Positions 1 to 8,655 of a DNA stretch of 64,000 nucleotides are shown here, piece after piece. Positions within the stretch are counted from its first letter, which is position 1; every line of letters starts with the position of its first letter. The notes below the pieces were generated by a model. That model was not told where the DNA came from, made no database searches, and saw nothing but the letters and a program-made list of their open reading frames with translations. The position numbers and the translations under genes are program-made. This DNA comes from Roseitalea sp. MMSF_3546 (GTDB lineage: Bacteria > Pseudomonadota > Alphaproteobacteria > Rhizobiales > Rhizobiaceae), in the NCBI RefSeq assembly GCF_030732865.1, contig NZ_JASHKB010000005.1, positions 1-64,000 of the forward strand, written 5' to 3'.

Positions 1-131
1 TTTGGGCCATCGTCAGCAACCGGACGCCCTACGCGACAAACTTCAAAAATGCTGCTTGACTCAAACATTAGGCTGCCATCAATCGCCGCAATGACCCGTG
101 ACCGCAAATCCATCGAAAGTGGCTGACCCAT
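1..131 (-). pseudogene. IS630-family transposase, N-terminal fragment
   Basis: Reading leftward from an ATG at 131, the first 19 residues (MGQPLSMDLRSRVIAAIDG) match the usual start of IS630/Tc1-type transposases. The helix-turn-helix segment that should follow (a G-x-S-R-x-A-A-x-x-F-G-V type motif) is absent; the frame continues as unrelated sequence (SLMFESSSIFEVCRVGRP) and is still open at the window edge. An AGGAGG ribosome-binding site lies 9 bases before the start. I read it as a transposase 5' end joined to other DNA, i.e. a remnant, but the rest lies outside the window, so an unusual intact gene cannot be ruled out. Confidence 0.5.
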
Positions 132-222
132 CCATACCGGCCTCCTGATCCCGGCACAGAGCCTGAATCAGAAAACCAGCCCCGTGGGAATCCCCTTCGA
201 TTCAAAACGCTCGAAATCCGCT

Positions 223-459
223 CTAAACGTCGACCGCGGTGACGATCGTTTGCGGTATGGGCACGGGCAGACCGTCTTCGGCCAAGCCCTCGATGTGAAA
301 ACGGATGGCGGCGGCGATTTCGGTCTTGGCTTCAGCCACTGTCTAGCCGGTCGCGACGCAGCCGGGCAGATCGGGCACATAGGCGGAATAGACCTCTCCG
401 GCGTTTTCGATCATGATGGCGTAGTGAACCGATTGGAATTCTGCCTTAGCCCAGTTCAT
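223..459 (-). pseudogene. hicB: HicB-type antitoxin gene with in-frame stop
   Basis: The minus-strand frame from ATG 459 reads MNWAKAEFQSVHYAIMIENA, then a segment ending VPDLPGCVATG, a TAG stop at 343-345, then TVAEAKTEIAAAIRFHIEGL and ending VDV. With the stop read through this is a complete, about 78-residue HicB partial-RNase-H fold (the D-L-P-G-C-V-A-T-G-x-T-x-x-E-A core). HicB normally neutralises the mRNA-cleaving HicA toxin, but no hicA is visible next to it. The ATG overlaps the stop of the upstream PIN-like gene as ATGA, so the two were translationally coupled. Unless the stop is suppressed, only the first 38 residues are made. Confidence 0.72.
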
Positions 460-1568
460 TGTCGATAGGTTTCAATTCGACCCACAAGCTCGCGCAACCG
501 TGGAACGATCTTGTTCGTATCAATGTGTGGACAACCTTTGAAAATGCGAGCCATCCTCACATCAAGCCTTATCAGATCAACCTGATTGTGGTGATAGAAG
601 TGCATCAAGTCTCCAAAATCTGATTTTTCCAAACTGGCCCCTCTTTTGAATATTGTATCTAGGAAACAATTTAAGTAGTTCATTCCATTAAATTTTTCGT
701 CAAAGTCAACTGATTTGAACTTGCACTCTTTAACCTCTTTACCACTGCTTTTGGGGTGAGGCAACGTATGCCTTATACGCGGATCAGATCGGTAGTATTT
801 CCTGGCGTATTCTCGTTGAGCGCGTTTAGCCATTCCTAAAAGTCTTTTTCGTTTTTCAATTAGATCAAAAAAAATCTCTAACCTATGAGAGAACTCAATG
901 AACGGCTGTTCGACCATTTCTTCAAGATGATTTTTCTTGCCAGCAAACTTGTACCAGAGACCAAAGAAATAGACTGGGTCACGAATCCATCTCTGGAGAG
1001 CGGCGTCCATCTCGTGTTCTGTTATCTGGCCTTCCAGGTATCGTTGAATATAGCGGTTTTCGATGATGTCTGGAGCAACTGGTAGCTCCTCATACCAGAA
1101 CTCTGCTCCACCCGAAAGGGCGCCAGATTCAGAGAGGAACTGTTTGAGATTAGCGGGTTTGCTTAGTCTGCGTCTGGTGGATCTGTTCAGGCGTCGTTCA
1201 TCGGCGATCTTCTCCCGCATTAGTTTCAGGAGTTCCCGGCCAGTCAGTACACGTTCGACTGCGCGCGGCATCCAGTATCCCTTATTTGGATACCGATATC
1301 CAGCCACATAGTCTGTGGGGTACGGGTAGCAGTTGTTACCGCATAGCTCGTTCAAGACCGATGCGCGACGTTCTCGGTTCTCGCGCGCGTTCTCAGGACC
1401 GTCGCGGATCAACTCCATGACGTGCCAATAGGAATAGCCGTATTCGGCTACTCCCTTGTCTTTCAAATCTAAGAGCTGGCGTTTGATCGCTGATGGTTCA
1501 CCAGAGTCCTTGGTCAGTTCGGCAAAATCCGCGGTGTCTAAGTAGACTCTGATTGGCTGTGTGGGCAT
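456..1568 (-). CDS. PIN-like domain protein of unknown function
   Basis: A 370-residue protein that I do not recognise as a named family. The start (VYLDTADFAELTK) has the beta-strand plus Asp of PIN-type nucleases. A Glu occurs in HVMEL, and the C-terminal part (SDFGDLMHFYHHNQVDLIRL followed by DVRMARIF) has the spaced acidic residues of the second half of a PIN active site, so a metal-dependent RNase fold is plausible. The middle (about residues 100-280) is rich in Arg, Lys, Tyr and Phe. The gene is clearly more AT-rich than its neighbours, suggesting acquisition by transfer. It overlaps the broken hicB by 4 bases. A toxin or defence role is inferred from fold and context only. Confidence 0.6.
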   Translation of the reverse strand: MPTQPIRVYLDTADFAELTKDSGEPSAIKRQLLDLKDKGVAEYGYSYWHVMELIRDGPENARENRERRASVLNELCGNNCYPYPTDYVAGYRYPNKGYWMPRAVERVLTGRELLKLMREKIADERRLNRSTRRRLSKPANLKQFLSESGALSGGAEFWYEELPVAPDIIENRYIQRYLEGQITEHEMDAALQRWIRDPVYFFGLWYKFAGKKNHLEEMVEQPFIEFSHRLEIFFDLIEKRKRLLGMAKRAQREYARKYYRSDPRIRHTLPHPKSSGKEVKECKFKSVDFDEKFNGMNYLNCFLDTIFKRGASLEKSDFGDLMHFYHHNQVDLIRLDVRMARIFKGCPHIDTNKIVPRLRELVGRIETYRQ

Positions 1569-1595
1569 TCCTCACGAGGACCCAGTTCTTGCGGC

Positions 1596-4500
1596 TCAAC
1601 TACACCCGCTCGTCGCCCCGCACGTGTCGCACTTCAGGCACGTCCCATTCCTCACCATGGTGAAGTTCGAGCATTCGCCGCACATGTCGCCGGTGTAGCC
1701 GGCCATCATCGCCTGCATGCGCCGTTCGGCCTCGAGCTGCCTGGCGTCGTCCGCATCGGCCGATCTGTGCGTCGCCGATGGCGACAGGCCCGTCGCGGCG
1801 GCCGCGGCGGCCTGGGCTTCGGCCTGCGCGTCGGCCTCGCCCTCGGCGGCGCTTTCGGCCGGCTCGGGGCGGGCGGGCACGGCGCGTTCGGCGAAATCGC
1901 GGTGAAAGGCGGTCGCCTCCTCCTGCAATTGCAGAACCGGCGCGGTGGCCGCGCGGGCCGTGCCGCCGGCGCCGGGCGCGATGGCGGTCACATTGGTGTT
2001 GGCGGCCCCCGCCGGGGCGCCCGCGCCGGGGCCGGCCGAACGCACCACCGACAGCTTGTGCCCGCGCGTCCAGCCGGTCGAGACGGGCTGCGTCTTGCCC
2101 TCCTCGATGCCCCGGCCGAGCGCGGTCGAGGAGAACTCGGACTGGTCGACATGGGCCAGATCGTGCCGGCCAAGATAGGAGATCGCCAGTTCGCGGAAGA
2201 CATAGTCGAGGATCGAGGTGGCGTTCTTGATCGCGTCGTTGCCCTGCACCATGCCGGCCGGCTCGAACTTGGTGAAGACGAAGGCGTCGACATATTCCTC
2301 CAGCGGCACGCCCCACTGCAGGCCGAGGGAAACGGAAATGGCGAAATTGTTGATCAGCGCGCGCAGGGTCGAGCCTTCCTTGTTCATGTCCAGGAAGATT
2401 TCGCCCAGGCGCCCGTCATCATATTCGCCGGTGCGCAGGAACACGGTGTGTCCGCCGATCTTGGCCTTCTGCGTGTAGCCCTTGCGGCGCGTGGGCAGCT
2501 TTTCCTGCTCGCGGACGATCTTTTCGACCACGCGCTCGACCACCTTTTCGGTGAGCTGGACCGCGCGGGCGGCGGCCGGCGCCTCGACCAGCGCGTCGAG
2601 CGCGTCCTCGTCCTCCTCGTCCTCGATGATGGAGGCGTTGAGCGGCTGGGACAGTTTCGAGCCGTCGCGGTAGAGCGCATTGGCCTTCAAGGCCAGCTTC
2701 CAGGACAGCATGTAGGCGTTCTTGCAGTCCTCGACGGTCGCCGCGTTGGGCATGTTGATCGTCTTGGAGATGGCGCCGGAGATGAAGGGCTGGGCGGCGG
2801 CCATCATGCGGATGTGGCTTTCCACCGAAAGGTACCGCTTGCCGATCTTGCCGCACGGATTGGCGCAGTCGAAGACGGGCAGATGCTCGTCCTTGATGAA
2901 GGGCGCGCCTTCCAGCGTCATCGCGCCGCAAATGTGGATGTTGGCGGCCTCGATGTCCTTCTTCGAAAAGCCCAGATGGGCAAGCAGGTCGAAGGTCGGA
3001 TCGTTGAGGCGCTCCTCGGGCACTTCGAGCGCGGTCATCGTCTCGTCGCCGATGGTCCAGCGGTTGAAGACGAACTTGATGTCGAAGGCGCTCTTGAGGG
3101 CGGCGTTGATCTTGTCGATGGTCTCGTCTGAAAGCCCCTTGGCGCGCAGCGTGCCGCGATTGATGCCCGGGGCCTGGTCGAGATTGCCGTGGCCGACCGC
3201 ATAGGCCTCGATCTCGGCGATCTGGCTTTCCGAATAGCCGAGCGTGCGCAGCGCTGCGGGGACGGCGCGGTTGATGATCTTGAAATAGCCGCCGCCGGCC
3301 AGCTTCTTGAACTTGACCAGCGCGAAGTCCGGTTCGATGCCGGTCGTGTCGCAGTCCATGACAAGGCCGATCGTGCCGGTGGGCGCGATGACGGTGGCCT
3401 GCGCGTTGCGGTAGCCGTGCTGTTCGCCCAGTTCCAGCGCCCGGTCCCAGGCGGCGCGGGCATGGGCGATCAGGTCGGCGTCGGGGCATTCGTCGGCCTT
3501 CAGCGCGACCGGGTTGACGGCCAGATCCTCGTAGCCTTGCGTTTCGCCATGGGCGGCGCGGCGATGGTTGCGCATCACGCGCAGCATGTTATTCGCGTTC
3601 GGCTTGTAGCCGGGGAAGGGGCCCAGTTCGCCGGCCATCTCCGCCGAGGTGGCGTAGGAAACGCCGGTCATGATCGCGGTCAGCGCGCCGGCGATGGCCC
3701 GGCCCTCGTCGGAATCGTAAGGGATGCCCGAGGACATCAGCAGCCCGCCGATATTGGCATAGCCAAGGCCCAGCGTGCGGTACTTGTAGGACAGTTCGGC
3801 GATCTGTTTCGACGGGAACTGCGCCATCATCACCGAGATTTCGAGCACCACCGTCCACAGCCGCACCGCGTGCTCGTAGGCGGCGATGTCGATCCTGTGG
3901 CCGTTGGCCGGATCGGCGAAGGCCATCAGGTTGAGCGAGGCCAGATTGCAGGCCGTGTCGTCCAGGAACATGTATTCCGAGCACGGGTTCGAGCCGCGGA
4001 TGCGGCCGCCGGCCGGGCAGGTGTGCCAGTCGTTCATGGTCGTGTTGAAATGCAGGCCCGGATCGGCCGAGGCCCAGGCGGCGTAGCCGATCTTCTCCCA
4101 CAGGTCGCGGGCCGGCACGGTCTTTGCCACCTTGCCGTCGATGCGGTTGATCAGCTTCCATTCGCCGTCGTTTTCGACCGTGCGCAGGAACTCGTCCGAC
4201 AGCGAGACGGAGTTGTTGGAGTTCTGGCCCGAGACGGTCAGATAGGCCTCCGAATCCCAGTCCGTGTCATAGGTGCGGAACTCGAGCTCGGTGTAGCCCT
4301 GCCTTGCAAACTGAATCACCCGCTGGATGTAATTGTCGGGAACCAAAGCCTTTTTGGCGGCCCTGACCTCGCGCTTGAGGGCGGGGTTCTTGTTCGGATC
4401 GAAGCAGTCCTCGCCATGGCCCTGGCAATTGACGCAGGCGCGCATGATCGCGTTCATGTGCTTGGCGACGGTCTTCGAGCCGGTGACGAGGGCGGCGACC

Positions 4501-5408
4501 TTCTGCTCCTCGCGCACCTTCCAGTCGATATATTGCTCGATGTCGGGGTGGTCGATATCGACGACCACCATCTTGGCGGCGCGGCGCGTGGTGCCACCCG
4601 ACTTGATGGCGCCGGCGGCGCGGTCGCCGATCTTCAGAAAGCTCATCAGGCCCGAGGACTTGCCGCCGCCCGACAGCCGCTCGCCCTCGCCGCGAAGCTG
4701 CGAGAAGTTGGTGCCGGTGCCCGAACCGTACTTGAACAGGCGCGCCTCGCGCACCCAAAGATCCATGATGCCGCCCTCATTGACCAGATCGTCGCCGACC
4801 GACTGGATGAAGCAGGCATGCGGCTGGGGATGCTCGTAGGCGGATTTCGATTTGGTCAGCTTGCCGGTGAACGGGTCGACATAGGAATGGCCCTGGCCCG
4901 GCCCGTCGATGCCATAGGCCCAGAAAAGGCCGGTGTTGAACCATTGCGGCGAGTTGGGCGCCACGCGCTGGGTGGCGAGCATGAAGGCCAGTTCGTCCAT
5001 GAAGGCGCGGGCGTCGTCCTCGGTGTCGAAATAGCCGCCCTTCCAGCCCCAATAGGTCCAGGTGCCGGCCAGCCGCGTGAAGACCTGGCGCGCATCGGTC
5101 TCGGGGCCGTAGCGCGCGTCCTCGGGCAGGGCGGCGAGGGCGGCCTCGTCGGCGACCGAGCGCCACAGGAAGGAGGGGACGGCATTTTCCTCGACCTTCT
5201 TCAGGCGCGCGGGCACGCCGGCCTTGCGGAAATATTTCTGGGCGAGGATGTCCGCGGCGACCTGGCTGAACTGCTCGGGAACGTCGATGTTCTCGAGCCG
5301 GAAGACGATCGAGCCGTCCGGATTCCTGATCTCGCTGGTCGCCTTGCGGAAGGCTATCTCGGCATAGGGCGATTGGCCGTCCTTGGTGTGGTGCCGCTCG
5401 ATGCGCAT
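1596..5408 (-). CDS. nrdJ: Adenosylcobalamin-dependent (class II) ribonucleotide reductase
   Basis: Reduces ribonucleotides to deoxyribonucleotides with a coenzyme-B12-derived radical, oxygen-independently. The protein is about 1270 residues, the size of the large alphaproteobacterial NrdJ. It has the catalytic N-P-C-S-E loop ([10 protein letters not shown]), CNLASLNL, the PTGTIGL motif of the alpha/beta barrel, and a C-terminal Cys cluster ([17 protein letters not shown]) that re-reduces the active site. The ATG at 5408 is preferred over a TTG at 5429 because GAGGGA lies 6 bases before it. It is transcribed leftward from a promoter covered by NrdR boxes at 5619-5665, giving a leader of about 200 bases. 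No class I nrdAB is in the window. Confidence 0.96.
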   Translation of the reverse strand: MRIERHHTKDGQSPYAEIAFRKATSEIRNPDGSIVFRLENIDVPEQFSQVAADILAQKYFRKAGVPARLKKVEENAVPSFLWRSVADEAALAALPEDARYGPETDARQVFTRLAGTWTYWGWKGGYFDTEDDARAFMDELAFMLATQRVAPNSPQWFNTGLFWAYGIDGPGQGHSYVDPFTGKLTKSKSAYEHPQPHACFIQSVGDDLVNEGGIMDLWVREARLFKYGSGTGTNFSQLRGEGERLSGGGKSSGLMSFLKIGDRAAGAIKSGGTTRRAAKMVVVDIDHPDIEQYIDWKVREEQKVAALVTGSKTVAKHMNAIMRACVNCQGHGEDCFDPNKNPALKREVRAAKKALVPDNYIQRVIQFARQGYTELEFRTYDTDWDSEAYLTVSGQNSNNSVSLSDEFLRTVENDGEWKLINRIDGKVAKTVPARDLWEKIGYAAWASADPGLHFNTTMNDWHTCPAGGRIRGSNPCSEYMFLDDTACNLASLNLMAFADPANGHRIDIAAYEHAVRLWTVVLEISVMMAQFPSKQIAELSYKYRTLGLGYANIGGLLMSSGIPYDSDEGRAIAGALTAIMTGVSYATSAEMAGELGPFPGYKPNANNMLRVMRNHRRAAHGETQGYEDLAVNPVALKADECPDADLIAHARAAWDRALELGEQHGYRNAQATVIAPTGTIGLVMDCDTTGIEPDFALVKFKKLAGGGYFKIINRAVPAALRTLGYSESQIAEIEAYAVGHGNLDQAPGINRGTLRAKGLSDETIDKINAALKSAFDIKFVFNRWTIGDETMTALEVPEERLNDPTFDLLAHLGFSKKDIEAANIHICGAMTLEGAPFIKDEHLPVFDCANPCGKIGKRYLSVESHIRMMAAAQPFISGAISKTINMPNAATVEDCKNAYMLSWKLALKANALYRDGSKLSQPLNASIIEDEEDEDALDALVEAPAAARAVQLTEKVVERVVEKIVREQEKLPTRRKGYTQKAKIGGHTVFLRTGEYDDGRLGEIFLDMNKEGSTLRALINNFAISVSLGLQWGVPLEEYVDAFVFTKFEPAGMVQGNDAIKNATSILDYVFRELAISYLGRHDLAHVDQSEFSSTALGRGIEEGKTQPVSTGWTRGHKLSVVRSAGPGAGAPAGAANTNVTAIAPGAGGTARAATAPVLQLQEEATAFHRDFAERAVPARPEPAESAAEGEADAQAEAQAAAAAATGLSPSATHRSADADDARQLEAERRMQAMMAGYTGDMCGECSNFTMVRNGTCLKCDTCGATSGCS

Positions 5409-5423
5409 CGTTGTCCCTCGTTC

Positions 5424-5439
5424 CCTCAATATCTAGTGT
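5424..5439 (-). promoter_or_regulatory. Possible third NrdR-like box
   Basis: CCTCAATATCTAGTGT matches 13 of 16 positions of the NrdR consensus acaCwAtATaTwGtgt and lies only 15 bases before the nrdJ ATG, about 195 bases downstream of the main pair. I see no partner 31 bases away, so it may be coincidental or an auxiliary site. Confidence 0.3.
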
Positions 5440-5618
5440 GTTGTCCACAGGCTGCCAACGCGCCTGTTCAAACGCAAAACCGCTACCTGCCGTCCGGTTC
5501 CACCGGCCGGCTCGTCCGCGCGTCGATGCGGTGGGCAAAACCGCCGGCATGGCCCCGGATCGACGCTCGCTTGTTGATTGACGCCCTGCCTGACCGTGAC
5601 CGTGTCCGGACAGGCCAT

Positions 5619-5665
5619 TCACTTTATATGGTGTCTTGTTGGCCTGCAAACACTAAATATTGTGT
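5619..5665 (-). promoter_or_regulatory. nrdJ promoter with paired NrdR boxes
   Basis: Two 16-bp near-palindromes lie here: ACACTAAATATTGTGT at 5650-5665 and TCACTTTATATGGTGT at 5619-5634. They are exactly 31 bp apart start to start, i.e. three helical turns, which is the known arrangement of NrdR operators. On the minus strand a -35 candidate TTTGCA (5645-5650) and a -10 TATAAA (5623-5628) are separated by 16 bp and lie inside the boxes. NrdR (the ATP/dATP-sensing repressor, not in this window) should therefore repress nrdJ directly. Confidence 0.8.
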
Positions 5666-6067
5666 AAACAGGCGACTTTCCCTTGTTGTCCAAAGCTCCC
5701 ATATCCGGATTGCGGCGCACGGGAAACCTCCCGCGCAAACGATGGATGCCCATCGTCATCGCGTCCGCACTACGCTTCGATCAAACTGGATTTCGCCGGC
5801 CTTGTACGCGGCCCGACATGCGCTCAAGGTCGCACGACTGTCATAAAAGGCGACTCGGATCACAGGGTCAAGGGCTGGATGGCGCGAAAGCGAAAACACA
5901 ACATGTAGGCCGAGCGCGCGTTGAAAAGCGGGGACAAGTCAGATTCCGTTAACCCTTCGCGCGCCGGTTCGGAGCCGATTCGGTTTGCCGGGACAGGGTC
6001 GTGCAATCGTTCGGCGTGCCGCCGCGCGGTCGGCCGCCATTGAGCGGCTCGCCATGGCGCCGGCCGA
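5666..6067. other. Intergenic region without recognisable gene
   Basis: About 400 bp between the nrdJ promoter and the 3' end of the Nudix gene. I see no credible coding frame, tRNA or repeat. No cobalamin-riboswitch B12 box was recognised here or in the nrdJ leader (5409-5612). Confidence 0.5.
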
Positions 6068-6583
6068 TCAGGCCGCCTGCCTGTCCCTTTGCGCGCCGAA
6101 GGCTTCAATCAGCGCCGCCAGTTCGGGCTCCTCGACCAGCCGCGCGGCCTTGCCCGCCGTGGTCCATTTGCGTTCCCGCTCGCCGCGCTCGGGCCAGTTC
6201 TTGGCCTGCCGGTCCATGCGCAGCGCGAAGACGTCGACACGGCATGGCGTGCTGGAGGCGTCATCGGCATCGAGCTTGTCGTAACGGTAGCTGCCCAGCG
6301 GGGCGTCGGAAAGCGTGCCCTCGATGCCCGCTTCTTCCCAGGCCTCGCGGATTGCAGCTTGCGCGGCGGTCTCGGCGCCTTCGATCCATCCCTTGGGCAG
6401 GATCCAGCGGCCGGTCCCGCGGCTTGTGATCAACAGGATCTCGAGGCGGTTCTTGCGGTGACGCCAGACCAGAGCCGCCGCCTGCCTGCTCACCGCTTCG
6501 TCGCTTGCCGGCGCCGAATCGGCGGAAAACGCGCGGCGCAGGCTTTCGACGAAGCGAGCCAGTGGACTGCCGGGTGCCGTCAT
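6068..6583 (-). CDS. Nudix hydrolase
   Basis: A 171-residue pyrophosphohydrolase of the NTP-type Nudix superfamily. The full Nudix box G-x5-E-x7-R-E-x-x-E-E-x-G is present (GWIEGAE through REAWEEAGI, about residues 70-92), preceded by the usual RGTGRWILPKG strand. The ATG at 6583 is chosen because AAGGGAG precedes it by 9 bases; an earlier in-frame start at 6661 would add 26 residues not typical of the family. It resembles DipP-like diphosphoinositol/dinucleotide polyphosphate hydrolases of alphaproteobacteria, but the substrate cannot be told from sequence. It is followed downstream by nrdJ after a long gap, so it is probably monocistronic. Confidence 0.85.
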   Translation of the reverse strand: MTAPGSPLARFVESLRRAFSADSAPASDEAVSRQAAALVWRHRKNRLEILLITSRGTGRWILPKGWIEGAETAAQAAIREAWEEAGIEGTLSDAPLGSYRYDKLDADDASSTPCRVDVFALRMDRQAKNWPERGERERKWTTAGKAARLVEEPELAALIEAFGAQRDRQAA

Positions 6584-6694
6584 CGGTGCGAATCTCCCTT
6601 GCGCATGGATTATATGCGCCCTGGCCGGATTGACCAAAGGCGGTACCGGCCCGATGCGCACGGCGCGGTTGCCCGCCGTCGCCGCCGAGCCGGG

Positions 6695-7957
6695 TCACAT
6701 CGTTGCGGGCCTGGCCCGCAGCGCAAGCCCGATCGAGACGATGAACGCAACCGCACCGGCGATGAACCACAGGCCCGGCACGGCGAGGACCGGGTCGGGC
6801 GCGGAGACATGGGCGAGCACGAGCGAGGCCAGCAGAGGGCCGAGGATGATGGCCAACGCGTTGACCGCCTGCAGGGTTCCCTGCAACTGGCCCTGTCGAT
6901 CATCGTCGACGCTCTTCGAGCACAGGGCGGTCAGCGCCGGGGCGCCCAGGCCGTTGCCCAGCACGTAGCCGGCGATCAGCGGATAGACCATCCAGCCATG
7001 GTCGGCGAGACCGTAAAAGGCAAGCGAGACGCAGGATATGGCAAAGCCGGCGATGACCGTGCGCCAGTCGCCGACAAGGCGCACGACCGGGCCGACCAGC
7101 CCGCCCTGGACGATCACATACATCACCCCGACAAAGGCGAGCGAGAAGGCGGCGTCGCGCACCGTCCAGCCGAAGCGGAACTCGGTGTAGAGCACCCATG
7201 TGGCCTCGAGGCCGCGCTGCGCCGTGGCGGTGATCAGAAGCGCGATCAGCAGCGGGGTCAGCGCGGGAAACCGGCCGATCTTGCGCAGTGAGGCAAGCGG
7301 GTTGGCCTCGCGCGCGACCAGATCGGTGCGCCGGTTCTGCGGGGCGAGCGATTCGGGCAGGAAGGCCCAGGCGAGCACGAGATTGACGGCGGCCATGGCG
7401 GCGGCGGCCCAGAAGGGCAGGCGGATGTCGATCGCGCCCAGAACCCCGCCGATCAGCGGGCCCAGGATGAACCCCAGTCCGAAGGCGGCGCCGATCAGCC
7501 CGAATATGCGGGCGCGGTCGGCGGGTTCGGAGATGTCGGTGACATAGGCGTTGGCGGTGGGCAGCGTCGCACCCAGAATGCCGCCGAGGAGGCGGGCGAA
7601 GGCCAGCCAGACCAGGTTCGGGGCGAGGGCAGCGAATACGTAGTCGGCGGCGAGGCCGGCGAGCGAAACCAGCATGACCGGGCGGCGGCCGAAGCGGTCC
7701 GACAGCATGCCGATGAGCGGGCCGAACAGGAACTGGGCAAGCGCGTAGATGGTGCCGATGACGGCATAGGCGGCGGCCGCCTCGCTGACCGCGCCCGAAC
7801 CCATGGACTGGACCAGCTTGGGCAGGATCGGCCAGGCAAGGCCGACGCCGATCATGTTGATCAGGATCGTCAGCAAGATGACGGTCAGCGCGCGTCGGCG
7901 CGCGGCGGCGCCGCCGGGCGTGGCGGGTATCGCCGCACCATCGCCCGACACACCCAT
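6695..7957 (-). CDS. MFS transporter, TetA/TCR-like
   Basis: A 420-residue, 12-span drug/proton antiporter-type transporter. Helix 1 carries NMIGVGLAWPILPKL, the loop 2-3 signature is GMLSDRFGRRPVML (motif A), and helix 5 contains AAFGLGFILGPLIGGVLG (the antiporter motif C). The alignment fits the TCR/Tet branch (tetracycline-type exporters), but alphaproteobacterial chromosomal members often have unknown substrates. The start at 7957 lies only 6 bases downstream of the gpt stop, so the two are co-transcribed. Confidence 0.85.
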   Translation of the reverse strand: MGVSGDGAAIPATPGGAAARRRALTVILLTILINMIGVGLAWPILPKLVQSMGSGAVSEAAAAYAVIGTIYALAQFLFGPLIGMLSDRFGRRPVMLVSLAGLAADYVFAALAPNLVWLAFARLLGGILGATLPTANAYVTDISEPADRARIFGLIGAAFGLGFILGPLIGGVLGAIDIRLPFWAAAAMAAVNLVLAWAFLPESLAPQNRRTDLVAREANPLASLRKIGRFPALTPLLIALLITATAQRGLEATWVLYTEFRFGWTVRDAAFSLAFVGVMYVIVQGGLVGPVVRLVGDWRTVIAGFAISCVSLAFYGLADHGWMVYPLIAGYVLGNGLGAPALTALCSKSVDDDRQGQLQGTLQAVNALAIILGPLLASLVLAHVSAPDPVLAVPGLWFIAGAVAFIVSIGLALRARPATM

Positions 7958-7963
7958 GGCCGG

Positions 7964-8461
7964 TCAGCCCTTGCCGGCGCCGGCGATCGGCTCCTGATAG
8001 GTAAAGCCCATGTCCCAGGGAAAGAAGATCCAGGTGTCCTGGCTGACCTCGGTGATGAAGGTGTCGACCTGCGGCATGCCCTTGGGCTTGGCGTAGACGG
8101 TGGCGAAATGCGCCTTGGGCATCATGGCGCGAACCAGTTCGGCGGTCTTTCCGGTGTCGGTCAGATCGTCGATGATGAGCACGCCTTCGCCGCCATCGGT
8201 CAGAAGCTCCTCGCTCACCGACTTGAGAACACGGATTTCGCCCTGGGTGTCATAGTCGTGATAGGAGGCGATGCACACCGTCTCGATGATGCGGATTTCC
8301 AGCTCGCGGGCCACGACCGCCGCGGGGACCAGCCCGCCGCGCGTGATCGTGACGATGGCGCGCCAGTGGGGCGAGACGGAGGCCACGCGCCATGCCAGCG
8401 CCCGCGCGTCGCGATGGAACTGGTCCCAGGAGACGGGAAAGGATTTCTCCGGCAAGGCCAT
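7964..8461 (-). CDS. gpt: Xanthine (xanthine-guanine) phosphoribosyltransferase
   Basis: Salvages xanthine and guanine by adding 5-phosphoribose from PRPP. The 165-residue protein starts [18 protein letters not shown] and contains the PRPP-binding motif [13 protein letters not shown] (about residues 90-102) and the C-terminal FFPWDMGF found in Gpt proteins. The ATG at 8461 is chosen by family length; the open frame extends upstream through the heptamer repeat but those residues are not part of the family. The gene lies downstream of the repeat/hairpin region and upstream of the MFS gene. Confidence 0.93.
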   Translation of the reverse strand: MALPEKSFPVSWDQFHRDARALAWRVASVSPHWRAIVTITRGGLVPAAVVARELEIRIIETVCIASYHDYDTQGEIRVLKSVSEELLTDGGEGVLIIDDLTDTGKTAELVRAMMPKAHFATVYAKPKGMPQVDTFITEVSQDTWIFFPWDMGFTYQEPIAGAGKG

Positions 8462-8533
8462 CGCGCGCTCCGTGGTCGTCTGCGGGAAGGGTTGCGATAG
8501 CGGGGCGCGGCGGGGAAGGCAAGGAGCGGGGCA

Positions 8534-8655
8534 GTGAATGGTGAATGGTGAGGGGCAGTGAATGGTGAATGGTGAATGCGGGCGGCTTGCAGCGACCTGC
8601 CGTGCCCTGCGACCATTCACCATTCACCATTCACCATTCACCATTCACCATTCAC
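8534..8655. repeat. Heptamer repeat arms in inverted orientation
   Basis: The left arm (8534-8577) has five full GTGAATG units in runs of two and three, broken by GTGAGGGGCA. The right arm (about 8611-8655) has about six units of the reverse complement ACCATTC. Any 21-base stretch of three units on one side can pair perfectly with the other, giving a large hairpin with a loop of about 35 bases in the transcript running from the CinA-type gene into gpt. The stop codon of the CinA-type gene (GAA TGG TGA) is part of the right arm. Confidence 0.85.

Noticed and set aside
184-468. Plus-strand frame of 94 residues over the hicB region
   Set aside because: The minus strand carries the HicB pattern with a single stop; the plus-strand product has no family features and is the mirror of it.
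456-1568. hicA toxin partner for hicB
   Set aside because: The coupled gene is 370 residues and PIN-like; HicA is about 60 residues with a dsRBD-like fold, and no such frame is seen on either side.
5409-5612. Cobalamin riboswitch in the nrdJ leader
   Set aside because: No B12-box-like core was recognised, and such riboswitches normally repress B12-independent alternatives rather than the B12-dependent enzyme itself.
3189-5846. Very long open frame antisense to nrdJ (and similar long antisense frames at 1767-3131, 11260-13371, 13450-15954, 22474-24825, 32069-33865, 33430-35919, 35675-37612, 46259-47791)
   Set aside because: These are by-products of high-GC codon bias; the opposite strand in each case encodes a protein with clear family motifs, and the antisense products are Arg/Gly/His-rich without any recognisable domain.
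8534-8655. CRISPR-like array
   Set aside because: The units are 7 bp, directly abutting, without spacers, and no cas genes are near.
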